Shown: positions 8,859-17,596 of the stretch, piece by piece
Layout of the letters: each line of letters opens with the position of its first letter
How positions within the stretch are numbered: the first letter of the stretch is position 1
Source of the DNA: Spirochaetota bacterium
GTDB taxonomy: Bacteria > Spirochaetota > Spirochaetia > ARS1246
NCBI GenBank assembly: GCA_024275515.1
Contig: JAJRYZ010000222.1
Coordinates: 1 to 44,527 of the forward strand
Reading direction: 5' to 3'
DNA: 44,527 nucleotides
Position numbers and translations under genes: made by a program
Notes under the pieces: generated by a model
Seen by the model: the letters and a program-made list of their open reading frames with translations, nothing else
The model's database searches: none
Told to the model about the DNA's origin: nothing

Positions 8859-9007
8859 AGTGTCCGGAAGCTTGCTAGCTGATGAGGAGCCAAAACACGG
8901 TGCAGTCGACATTTGGATAGAGTGTTGTTTGAAAGGCATCGACGCAGGCGGCAAGTTAAGATTCTGCGGTGTTTTAGCGGTTATTGGCTAGCAAGCTTCC
9001 GGCCACT
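8859..9007. repeat. MITE-like element, 149 bp, with 21-bp terminal inverted repeats
   Basis: AGTGTCCGGAAGCTTGCTAGC (8859-8879) versus the reverse complement of GCTAGCAAGCTTCCGGCCACT (8987-9007): 20/21 identical; inner AAAACAC/GTGTTTT also complementary. Confidence 0.72.
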
Positions 9008-9024
9008 ATAGGTAGGAAAACCAC

Positions 9025-11580
9025 GTGGCCAGAGCGCCGATTCCAATCGTAGCGCTCCTCTTTCTCATCTCGCTCGTATCGTGCCTCAGTAACGACCGCG
9101 CGGACCGGCCGCTCGCGCAGGCCGATCCGCCTTCCGAAGTTCCGGTTTCACCGACCGCAGCACTGCCTGCCGATGTCGCCGCCGAAAAGGTGTCCGTCGG
9201 CGGAGAGGCGCAGGCCGAAGCGACCGCCGAGACCGAGGCCGAAGACCTGCAAGCGGGCGCCGCGTCACGAACGGCCGTGCGCTCGGCGGCAGGCTCGACT
9301 TCCACCGAAAGCGAAGCGGGAAACGAGGCGAAAGCGGCGGTCGAGACTCCGGCCGCCGCCGCTTTCGCTTCACCCGGCAACGTCGTTTCCTCATCCGACG
9401 GACTCTCGGACATCGACGTTACCGACGCCCTGCCGCCCGCCGTCGCCCGCGAGACCACCGCCACCGCCGGGGCGACCGAGCCCACCCAGCCCACCGCCAC
9501 CCCCGAGTCCGACCATACCGCCACAGCGACCAGGCCCACCGCCACCACCGAGTCCGACCACACCGCCGCAGCGACCACGCCGGCCGCGACCGCCGGGGCG
9601 GCCAGGCCCACCGCGACCGCCGGGGCGACCGAGCCCACCCAGCCCACCGCCACCCCCGAGTCCGACCACACCGCCACAGCGGCCATGCCCGCCGCCACAC
9701 CCGAGAGCGACCACACCGCCGTGCCCGAGTCCGCCGACACCGCCGCAGCGACCACGCCCGTCGAATCCGCCGGGAGCGCCGTTCGGCCGCCTGAGCCGGA
9801 CGACGCATCCGAATCGCCCCGCGAGCCGGAGGAGGAAGACGCTCGCGCAAGAACCGCGGCGACCGGGCCCGTCGATCCCGGCGGGATAGCCGAGCCCGGC
9901 GAGGTCACCGCCGCGGCTGCCGCCGCGGCGTCGAGGGAACCCGCCTCTCCGCCAAGCTCCCGCGGGCCGGCTTCATCCGATGCCTCCGGTGTCGAGTTAC
10001 GTCTTTCTGAAACGACGCCGGGAACGGAGGCGGCCGCCGGCTCGAAGTCCGCGCGGACGGATGAGCAAACGGTGTACGATGCATCGGAACTCGCTCCGAC
10101 GCCGAACGGCGATTCTCCCGACGGCGAAGAGAGCCGCGAAGCGGCGTCCGGCGAGGAAACGGCCGACGCGCCGGTAGACGAGTCGGCGACCGGCGCGAAG
10201 GCGAACGAAGAGGTAAGCACCGCGGCGGGAAGTGACGCGGTGCCGGAACCTGACGGATGGGCGCACGGGGACAGCGGCGGAGAGGCGAGCGGCGAAACGG
10301 GCGGAAAAGCGGACGAAACGGCGGACAAACCGGCCGGCGAGGAGACCGGTGAACCGTCGCGTCTCGCCGCGGCGACGGAGACGCAGACGGAGTCGGCAAA
10401 AAAAACGTCCGAGAGTTCGACCACCGAGCCCGCGCCGGCGGAGCCGACGGGGTCGACGGCCGAGCCGGGTCCGGCAGAGTCGACGGCCGAAAGGGCCGCG
10501 GCGGAACCTGCGCCGGAGCCGGCGGGCGGAAGGCCCGAACCTCTTTCGGTCGTCGAGATCGCGCGACGTCTCCGGCAAATGATGCCGGCCGGGATTTCGT
10601 TGATAGGACAGGGAAACGCGCCGCTTGCGATCTACCACGATTTCGACTCCGACGGATACGATGAGGTGTTTGTCCCGGCGGTCGAACGCGCGACCGACTC
10701 CGGTTTGATCGACGCCCGCGAGATAACCAATCAGACGCGACTCTACTCGCCGGAGACCGACGTGTTCGTCTTCCGTCTCTACGCTTTTTTCCAGCGCTGT
10801 GCCGATCTCGTCCTCTGGAGCGACGAACTGCTCGGCGCCTATCGGGTTCTCGAATCGTTCGAACTTGTCCGCATCGTCGCGGGGCGTCCCGACCCGGTGG
10901 CGGTGGTCGTAACCTTTATGACGTTGCAGGGCAGTGCGAGCGAGTGGGTCGTCTTTTCCGAATCGGCCATTTCTCGTCTTTCGCTTCGCAAGCGGATCGG
11001 CAGCCGGCCCGCCGTAGGCGACATAGACGGCGACGGAGTCATCGATATCGTGCTTTCGAACGAAAGCTTCGAGCCGGGAATCGGCTACGAAACCTACCTA
11101 TCGTGGCTCAAATGGACCGGAACAAGCTTCGAGCTGCACGACTCGGCAAATGTGGTCCGGTCGCTGCGGGAGTTTCTCGATGACGCGATCGAGGAGATCG
11201 AGCAGGGCCGTCTCGCTTCGTTTCTGCTCCGCGTCGGGTCCGATCCGGAGGACACGCCTACCGACGCGTCCGACACCGCGCTTCGCGACGAGGTATTCGG
11301 CGCCGTGTTTCATTTGGCCCCGTCACCCGCACATTTCACAAACCGCCCTCTTCCCCCCGACGCTCGAATCACGCGGATCGTCTATTCGCAGATCTTCGAA
11401 AACCCCTTTACCGGTATCGATTCGGACGGACGGTCCGTTTCGCGCGACGACTTTTTTCCGTTAACCGTCCGCGTCGAGACCGACGCGGGATCGGTCCATC
11501 TCTACACGGCGCGGGTGTTCATGGCGTCGAACCCGTTCCGTTCTCGTCGGTTTTTCTTCGGCCGGTACGGTCGGAGATGA
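9025..11580 (+). CDS. Putative lipoprotein with long Ala/Thr/Pro/Glu-rich repetitive region and C-terminal DxDxDG-loop (VCBS/FG-GAP-like) domain
   Basis: GTG start; lipobox LISLVSC; repeats TAGATEPTQPTATPESDHTATA; C-terminal DFDSDGYDE and DIDGDGVID. Confidence 0.75.
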   Translation: MARAPIPIVALLFLISLVSCLSNDRADRPLAQADPPSEVPVSPTAALPADVAAEKVSVGGEAQAEATAETEAEDLQAGAASRTAVRSAAGSTSTESEAGNEAKAAVETPAAAAFASPGNVVSSSDGLSDIDVTDALPPAVARETTATAGATEPTQPTATPESDHTATATRPTATTESDHTAAATTPAATAGAARPTATAGATEPTQPTATPESDHTATAAMPAATPESDHTAVPESADTAAATTPVESAGSAVRPPEPDDASESPREPEEEDARARTAATGPVDPGGIAEPGEVTAAAAAAASREPASPPSSRGPASSDASGVELRLSETTPGTEAAAGSKSARTDEQTVYDASELAPTPNGDSPDGEESREAASGEETADAPVDESATGAKANEEVSTAAGSDAVPEPDGWAHGDSGGEASGETGGKADETADKPAGEETGEPSRLAAATETQTESAKKTSESSTTEPAPAEPTGSTAEPGPAESTAERAAAEPAPEPAGGRPEPLSVVEIARRLRQMMPAGISLIGQGNAPLAIYHDFDSDGYDEVFVPAVERATDSGLIDAREITNQTRLYSPETDVFVFRLYAFFQRCADLVLWSDELLGAYRVLESFELVRIVAGRPDPVAVVVTFMTLQGSASEWVVFSESAISRLSLRKRIGSRPAVGDIDGDGVIDIVLSNESFEPGIGYETYLSWLKWTGTSFELHDSANVVRSLREFLDDAIEEIEQGRLASFLLRVGSDPEDTPTDASDTALRDEVFGAVFHLAPSPAHFTNRPLPPDARITRIVYSQIFENPFTGIDSDGRSVSRDDFFPLTVRVETDAGSVHLYTARVFMASNPFRSRRFFFGRYGRR
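9464..9683. repeat. Internal duplication, 153-bp offset, within lipoprotein gene
   Basis: CCGCCGGGGCGACCGAGCCCACCCAGCCCACCGCCACCCCCGAGTCCGACCA(T/C)ACCGCCACAGCG occurs near 9464 and again 153 bp (51 codons) later. Confidence 0.75.
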
Positions 11581-12379
11581 TTTGCCGGTAGGCGTTCTGG
11601 ATCCGGATAAACGCCTCTTCGGTCTGTCGACGGCGCTCTTCGTCGAGCTCGCCACCGGAGTCCGGATGAAACTGCGTCGCGAGCCGACGATAGACTCGTT
11701 TGATTTCGTCGATTTGCGCCGATCGCCGCACTCCCAGAATTCGGTACGCCTCATCGTCGGTAGGAACACCGGCTTCGCGCATCACGTTGAACCGTTCGGG
11801 CGAGACGCCGAGCGCGACCGATATGCTCCGAATAAGCTCATCCTGTGCCCGGTCGATCCTCTCCGATTCTCCCGCAGCCACGCGGTAGAGCAGCAGCACG
11901 ACCGCCTCGCGTTCTTCTTCACCGTTCGTTACCGCGACTAACTTTCCGCAAATCGAAGCCACCGCCGGAGCTCCGACCTGGAATAGTCGGGCGACGAAGT
12001 GGTCCACCGCCTGACGCTCGGGAGGCGACAGCTCGAAGGCGCAGGCGATTCTTTCCTTGAGCAACTCGCGCTCGAATCGACGGACCGAACCGTGCGTTCG
12101 CTTCATGAGCACCGCTCCCGTAAGAGCGGTGACCGACGCAAGCCATACCGAACGGTCGTCTATTCCCGTGCGGTCGCTCGTGCGGAAAAACCGATCGATT
12201 CTCTTCCAGCCCGACATTCTTGCCCGAAGCTCATCGACAAGATATCCGATAAGCCCTCCGAGGATGAGCCCGAACACGCCGAGCCCCGCAACGAGCCCGA
12301 CGACGCAGCCGGTAATCAATCCGGCGTGCCGGCGGAAGAGAGGGAAGGCGAGGGGGATGAGCTTGGGCAGGTTACGCAT
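11519..12379 (-). CDS. DjlA-like co-chaperone: N-terminal TM segment, TerB-like region, C-terminal J domain
   Basis: AYRILGVRRSAQIDEIKRVYRRLATQFHPDSGGE (J domain with HPD); glycine-rich TM near the N terminus. Confidence 0.75.
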   Translation of the reverse strand: MRNLPKLIPLAFPLFRRHAGLITGCVVGLVAGLGVFGLILGGLIGYLVDELRARMSGWKRIDRFFRTSDRTGIDDRSVWLASVTALTGAVLMKRTHGSVRRFERELLKERIACAFELSPPERQAVDHFVARLFQVGAPAVASICGKLVAVTNGEEEREAVVLLLYRVAAGESERIDRAQDELIRSISVALGVSPERFNVMREAGVPTDDEAYRILGVRRSAQIDEIKRVYRRLATQFHPDSGGELDEERRRQTEEAFIRIQNAYRQIISDRTGRRKTDENGTGSTP

Positions 12380-14225
12380 GTGTCGAACGAGATTCGGCGC
12401 TCGCCATGTAGAGTATCGCGAGGACCACAACGACGAGTTGCGACGCGATTACGAGGAGCAACGACAGATCGAATCCGACGCTCAGCGCGAACCACGAAGT
12501 GAGAATCCGGACCGCGTAGGAGTAGATTTCGACGAGACCGTACACGACTACCGGAAGCGCCGGAAGCAGGAGGAGGCCGAACGGCGTGGGTCTTCCTCTG
12601 CGCGGGCGTAGCCGCATCGCGAGCCCGGCCGCAAGAAGCGAAAGCACGAAGTACGAAAAAGGCGCCGTTATTCGTTCGAGAGCTTCGGCGCGCGCGGCGG
12701 TCGGGTCGTAGCCGTACCGGGGAAACAGCTCGATCATTTCGAGCAGCTCAAAAAAACCGGCCTTGACGATCATGTCGCTTTCCACCCGAAGCCGAACGAG
12801 GTCCTCGGCCCGGGCGCTAAGCGTCAAGACCGCGCCCGGCCCGCCCGACGCGTCGGTTTTATGGGAGGTGTCGGCGGCGTTGGAGGTGTCGGCGGCGTTG
12901 GAGGCGCCCGAGACGTCGCGGGCGTCGGAGGCGACGGATCCGCCCGGGTTCGACCGGGTTTCCGGCCCTCCGGCCACATACACAGGGCCCGTCGATATCG
13001 AGGCGTCTCTGCGGTCGATGCCGTGGAGAATGAGCACATTGCCGATCAACTGCGCAAGAGGCGCCCGGTAGTGATACCGCAGCCGACCGTCGGGACCCAC
13101 GGCGATTACTTCCACCCGCTCGACGAACGTGTCGGCGCCGAAAACCACAAGCTTTCCGAGCGTCACGAGCTCGAACCCGTCGGTCCCGTCGACGGAATTG
13201 AGAAAAGCGATATCACGGTTCCCCGGCATGGGAAGGATCTGAGAGGCTTCGTCGATAAAAAACGACATTTCCGCGACCTTCGTGGTGGCTTCGTCGAAAT
13301 ACCGGCGCGCTTCCACGTCCTCCGGATAGCGTTCGGTGAGCCGTTCGAAGATGTAGTAGCCTTCGACCACGCGCTTCGGGTCGGACGAACTGAGCGCTTC
13401 GATTCCCCGCCTTTTCATCGCGTAGAGCTCCGCCTGGTCACGCTCTGAGTCGGTGATTTCGAGCTCTTCGATCTTCCGCGACGCGAGCGCCGAGAGTCGG
13501 TCCGCTCGTCGCCACTCCTCGCCCAGCTGCGCCGCCGACTCCTTCGCGAGCCGCGCATAATAGTACGCGGAAAACGCGTCCTCGCGCTCGAGATAGCTTT
13601 CCGCGAGCGCGATAAGTTGCGCCGGCGACTGCACCGGCGGCCGGCCCCGTAGTGTCGGCTCCTCCTCCGCCGGCCCGCCGTTGCGGACCTCGTCGGCAAG
13701 GCGGGTGGTGACCGATCCGAAAAGCGCCGCGGCCGCCGCGTTGCCCGGGTCGACCGTCCGGTAGTATTCGAGAAGCGCGCGGCTTTCGCGATATCGACCC
13801 GCCTCGAAGGCCTGCCGGGCCCGATCGAAAAAGGCGCGGGCGACCATTGTCCGATAGCGATCGTCGTCGACGCTCCGCCGGGCTTGCGGTTCGACGCCCT
13901 CGACCAGGACCGCGTAGAGCAACGTCAAAACAAGAAAGACGATCAACGTCGCGCTCACCGAGCGGGTAAAGCTCTCCTGCACGCCGCGATCGGGCGAAAA
14001 AGAGTAGGTCAACAGAATGGCGGTGCAGTGCACCGTGAGGATGACCGACATGAATCCGACGAGCGCCTGGTTCATTGTCCACGACGCGCGAAAGACCGGC
14101 AGAAAGTACTTGACCGGGAAGGTAAAAGCGCCAAAGAAAAACAGCGACAGATAGACGACGGCATAGGAACCGACCACGACGAAAAGCATCCGGCGTTGAA
14201 CGACCGCCGTGTCGCCGTTGGTCAT
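12372..14225 (-). CDS. Multi-TM membrane protein with central TPR-like/soluble domain
   Basis: MTNGDTAVVQRRMLFVVVGSYAVVYLSLFFF...; hydrophobic segments at both ends; overlaps neighbours by ATGA and 8 bp. Confidence 0.65.
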   Translation of the reverse strand: MTNGDTAVVQRRMLFVVVGSYAVVYLSLFFFGAFTFPVKYFLPVFRASWTMNQALVGFMSVILTVHCTAILLTYSFSPDRGVQESFTRSVSATLIVFLVLTLLYAVLVEGVEPQARRSVDDDRYRTMVARAFFDRARQAFEAGRYRESRALLEYYRTVDPGNAAAAALFGSVTTRLADEVRNGGPAEEEPTLRGRPPVQSPAQLIALAESYLEREDAFSAYYYARLAKESAAQLGEEWRRADRLSALASRKIEELEITDSERDQAELYAMKRRGIEALSSSDPKRVVEGYYIFERLTERYPEDVEARRYFDEATTKVAEMSFFIDEASQILPMPGNRDIAFLNSVDGTDGFELVTLGKLVVFGADTFVERVEVIAVGPDGRLRYHYRAPLAQLIGNVLILHGIDRRDASISTGPVYVAGGPETRSNPGGSVASDARDVSGASNAADTSNAADTSHKTDASGGPGAVLTLSARAEDLVRLRVESDMIVKAGFFELLEMIELFPRYGYDPTAARAEALERITAPFSYFVLSLLAAGLAMRLRPRRGRPTPFGLLLLPALPVVVYGLVEIYSYAVRILTSWFALSVGFDLSLLLVIASQLVVVVLAILYMASAESRSTHA

Positions 14226-15214
14226 CGTTTCTCCTCTCTCCGCGTAAACAGCAGATCGAGGGTGACGAAAAAACCGGCGAGAAAAAGAAAAACCAGCGAC
14301 GGAAGCTGTTCGGTCAGACCGCTCTCTCCGACTCCCGAGAACAGCGCCGTCATCAAATCGCCGGCGGACAGGTGGTAGAGGGCAAAAACGGCGCGAATCA
14401 TGAAGAGCGTCAGGATGAAGTTGACCAGTTTCCAACGGCTCAGACGCGAGAAGAGAACGCAGCTCGCCGAAAAGGCGCACACGGCCAACGCGGCGATCGC
14501 AAACTGCCGGTAGGCCGTACGCATCAGACCGGTGAGAAACGCCGTAAACGCAGCTATTTCCGAAAAAAAGCGCCTGAGAAAGCGAGACGGTTCGAACAGC
14601 GGCGTCGCCGTCGGGTTTTCGGGGCGAATGGGTATCGTGTCGGCGCCGGCGGAAACGGCATCGGCGGCCGGATCGTAGAGGCCGTTCGGGTAGTATCGCA
14701 CATCGAGAAGGCCCTCCGGCGACGAGTCGGCGGAGACCGGATCTACCGACCGGCGCTCGAGCCGGACGATCCCGAATAGCGTGCGGGGCGCCGGCGCGAC
14801 GCCGTCGACCGCTTCGCCGCCGCCGGCGTCGTCGACCGACGCGAAGAGAATCGCCCCGGAGTCCAACCGTTCGATTCTCCCTGGTTCAAGCGGGAAAGCG
14901 ATATCGGGCGCCGCGCAGTTCGGGCAGAGTCGGTCGATAAACCCGTAGCCGAAAACAAGGAGCGCCGCCGAGACGACGGAGATGAGCAGAAACGAGACCA
15001 GACCGGCCACGGCGCGTGACGGCATCAAGAAAAAACCGAGAAAAATTGATACGATGACCGCCGGCAACAGCACCGATTCCACCAGATACGGCAGCATCGA
15101 CGGAGGTCGTCCGGTTTCCCCGAGCACGCCGAGGAGGGTGAACGTGAACAGCACGGCACACACGGATGCGAACAGAAGCAGATACTTCGGAACGAGGAGC
15201 GCTGTGTCTCTCAC
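14222..15214 (-). CDS. Predicted membrane protein
   Basis: 330-aa ORF with several TM segments; ATGA overlap with the downstream gene. Confidence 0.6.
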   Translation of the reverse strand: MRDTALLVPKYLLLFASVCAVLFTFTLLGVLGETGRPPSMLPYLVESVLLPAVIVSIFLGFFLMPSRAVAGLVSFLLISVVSAALLVFGYGFIDRLCPNCAAPDIAFPLEPGRIERLDSGAILFASVDDAGGGEAVDGVAPAPRTLFGIVRLERRSVDPVSADSSPEGLLDVRYYPNGLYDPAADAVSAGADTIPIRPENPTATPLFEPSRFLRRFFSEIAAFTAFLTGLMRTAYRQFAIAALAVCAFSASCVLFSRLSRWKLVNFILTLFMIRAVFALYHLSAGDLMTALFSGVGESGLTEQLPSLVFLFLAGFFVTLDLLFTRREEKR

Positions 15215-15264
15215 GGCGGAATCCTACCACGGATCGGAGGAGGAGTGAATAATCGGGTGGTCCG

Positions 15265-15834
15265 ATGGTAGTAGATCCGGGAACCGATACGATGGAAGCA
15301 CGGCTTATCGTTGCCGCCCAATCCGGGGATGCTGCCGCTTTCGAGCAGCTCGTCAGGCGGTACAGCCGCCGCGTTTTTCGCCTTGCCTATTCGTTTCTGC
15401 ATAACAGCGACGATGCCGCGGACGTCGTCCAGGAGGTGTTTCTCCGGGCGTTCCGCAATCTTGCCCGGTTCGACGTGCAGAGGAGTTTCTACCCGTGGCT
15501 CCACCGAATTACCAGGAACCTGTGCCTCAACCGACGCGAGTTGAAGGCGAACCGTGAAGCGACGCTTCCGACGGAGGATTTGCTTCCGGCCGCGGGGCGC
15601 GATCCGCTTGCGCTCACGCTCGAGCGCGAGGAAATCGAAACGCTCCGTCGCGCGCTTTGCTCCCTCCCGGAGATGCATCGGGAAATTCTGATGCTCAAAC
15701 ATTTCCAGGAGTGCAGCTACGCCGAAATGGCTGAGATTCTCGATATTCCCATCGGAACGGTCATGTCGCGACTCTACAACGCACGACGGAAACTGCGGGA
15801 TCTGCTTACGGAGACGGAGGTCGAACGACGATGA
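15265..15834 (+). CDS. ECF-type RNA polymerase sigma factor
   Basis: FEQLVRRYSRRVFRLAYSFLHNSDDAADVVQEVFLRAFRNLARFD, YPWLHRITRNLCLNR, YAEMAEILDIPIGTVMSRLYNARRKLR. ATG at 15265 or 15292. Confidence 0.93.
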   Translation: MVVDPGTDTMEARLIVAAQSGDAAAFEQLVRRYSRRVFRLAYSFLHNSDDAADVVQEVFLRAFRNLARFDVQRSFYPWLHRITRNLCLNRRELKANREATLPTEDLLPAAGRDPLALTLEREEIETLRRALCSLPEMHREILMLKHFQECSYAEMAEILDIPIGTVMSRLYNARRKLRDLLTETEVERR

Positions 15835-16259
15835 AATGCGATGAAGCCAAGCTCAAAGTGCAGGCGCTCGTCGACAACGAGCTGTCGGAGAATGAAATCG
15901 CCGAGGTCATCTCGCACGTCCAAAGCTGCTATCGGTGCCGGGACGACTATGTCGAACTACTCAAACTTCAGCGTAGAATGCAGGGGTTGCTTTCTCATGA
16001 CCCTGAATGGTTCGAAAAGCTCAACCGAAAAATCGGACGCAGGCTCGCTTCGTCGGTCGGGCAGATGCTGTTCATCGGCTCGTATGTCGCGTTGATCGGG
16101 TACGCCTTCTATTCGCTGTTCGCCGGGCGGGAGATAAGTCTCTTTCTAAAATTCGCCGTCGGGGGTATTCTTGTCGGTGTATTTACGTTGGTCGGCGTGA
16201 CCGTTGCGGACCGCGTGCGAGAGAGCAAAGACGACAGGTACAAAGGAGTCATGAAATGA
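15831..16259 (+). CDS. Anti-sigma factor with N-terminal zinc-finger (ZAS-like) domain and TM segments
   Basis: MKCDEAKLKVQALVDNELSENEIAEVISHVQSCYRCRDDY (HxxxCxxC); two TM segments; ATGA overlap with the sigma gene. Confidence 0.85.
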   Translation: MKCDEAKLKVQALVDNELSENEIAEVISHVQSCYRCRDDYVELLKLQRRMQGLLSHDPEWFEKLNRKIGRRLASSVGQMLFIGSYVALIGYAFYSLFAGREISLFLKFAVGGILVGVFTLVGVTVADRVRESKDDRYKGVMK

Positions 16260-16576
16260 TTCTCTGTTCCACCGACGGTGTGCCCGGAAAGAAAATCACC
16301 AAGGTCATGGGGCTTGTCCGGGGTAACACGATCCGCGCGCGACACTTGGGCAGGGACGTTATGGCCGTGTTTAAGCATATGGCGGGCGGGGAAATCAGCG
16401 ACTACACCAAGATGATGGCCGAGACTCGCGAGCAGGCCATAGACCGGCTCGCCGAAGACGCCGAAGCGCTCGGGGCGAACGCGATCGTCGGCTTGCGGTT
16501 TACCACCACCAGCATGATGCAGGGGGCCGCCGAGTTTCTCGTCTACGGCACCGCGGTAGTGTGCGAGGACGAGTAG
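16256..16576 (+). CDS. YbjQ/UPF0145 family protein
   Basis: MILCSTDGVPGKKITKVMGLVRGNTIRARHLGRDVMA, AEALGANAIVGLRFTTTS; ATGA overlap with the anti-sigma gene. Confidence 0.85.
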   Translation: MILCSTDGVPGKKITKVMGLVRGNTIRARHLGRDVMAVFKHMAGGEISDYTKMMAETREQAIDRLAEDAEALGANAIVGLRFTTTSMMQGAAEFLVYGTAVVCEDE

Positions 16577-16602
16577 TCGTTTCGGACCATATCTTCGACA
16601 AC

Positions 16603-16611
16603 TTATCCACA
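16603..16611 (+). promoter_or_regulatory. DnaA-box-like 9-mer
   Basis: TTATCCACA, identical to the E. coli-type DnaA box consensus. Confidence 0.4.
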
Positions 16612-16837
16612 CACTTTCCACATCCTGCCGTACCGCGCATGTACGTTTTTCGGACACATCGATGCTCCGAATTACGATTTTGTATACACCTTCGGAAGTC
16701 CGGGGCGCATAAATCGTTTCCTTGTAATGATTTATGTGTTACTACTTTACACATGTCAACCTGCGTTTGTTTCCCTGCGCCGTCCTCGGACCCGCGGACG
16801 CCCACGGTACCCGTCGGCGCCGGCGTCGGGGCGCGAT

Positions 16838-16846
16838 TTATCCACA
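16838..16846 (+). promoter_or_regulatory. DnaA-box-like 9-mer
   Basis: TTATCCACA, second identical copy in the same intergenic region and orientation. Confidence 0.4.
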
Positions 16847-16859
16847 GGCAATACACAAC

Positions 16860-17522
16860 CTACTCGATCGTGTACCCGTTCCCGTAGACGCTTTTGATCA
16901 ATTCGGCGCCGAGACCGCGGGCCGCCGTATCGACTCCGGCCCGAAGCGCATGAATCTGCATGTCCACCGCACGTGAACCGCCGCCGTCGCGGCCCCACAT
17001 GGCGAAAAAGAGCAATTCTCTGCTCACCACCTCACCTCTCAGCGCGAGAAGCGCGCCGAGGAGCGCCGACTGTTTCCGGTTGATCCGAACGGTCGTCGTC
17101 CGTTTTGCTCCCGCCCCGTCGAAGCCGAAACGCAGGATGAATCCGTCATGCTCGAGGACGCCCCACGAAAAACGATACGAGTTTCTGCGTCCCACCTTGA
17201 GCGCGCGAAAATGAAGCTCCTCGGGACTCCATGGTTCCTTGATGTAGTCCGCGCAACCGTCGACGAAAGCCCTGCGCAGCGACTCCGGAGGGCCGATGCC
17301 GATAACCGGAAGCCATGTCGCGGGCCGACGGTCGGGGGAGGTGAGCAGGTGGAGGTCGTTCAATCGAAGCGCGTAACAGTCGGTCTCGGCTTCCGGGAGC
17401 GGCGCATCACTGCACCGTACGAGAAACGCGTCGGCCCGCTTCGCGTAGACGGCGAGCCTGCGCACGAGGATCGCCTCCGATGAGAGATTGGACAGAACCA
17501 CGTTTAACCGCAGCGACGCCAT
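16860..17522 (-). CDS. OmpR/PhoB-type winged-helix protein with degenerate receiver-like N-terminus
   Basis: NRKQSALLGALLALRGEVVSRELLFFAMWGRDGGGSRAVDMQIHALR...ELIKSVYGNGYTIE is the wHTH; FVDGCADYIKEPWSPEEL looks receiver-like. Confidence 0.7.
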   Translation of the reverse strand: MASLRLNVVLSNLSSEAILVRRLAVYAKRADAFLVRCSDAPLPEAETDCYALRLNDLHLLTSPDRRPATWLPVIGIGPPESLRRAFVDGCADYIKEPWSPEELHFRALKVGRRNSYRFSWGVLEHDGFILRFGFDGAGAKRTTTVRINRKQSALLGALLALRGEVVSRELLFFAMWGRDGGGSRAVDMQIHALRAGVDTAARGLGAELIKSVYGNGYTIE

Positions 17523-17596
17523 CTAATATCGAATGATATCGAAGCGGCCGATGCTCCGAGCGACCACATTTCGTATTCCCGACCGCGCAGGAGCTT

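Noticed and set aside
9006-10424. 472-aa Ser/Ala/Val-rich minus-strand ORF and 238-aa Pro-rich plus-strand ORF (9173-9889)
   Set aside because: Shadow frames of the repetitive lipoprotein gene; composition follows the repeat.
16603-16846. Chromosomal replication origin
   Set aside because: Only two DnaA boxes and no dnaA/dnaN/recF/gyrB neighbourhood; kept only as a DnaA-box observation.
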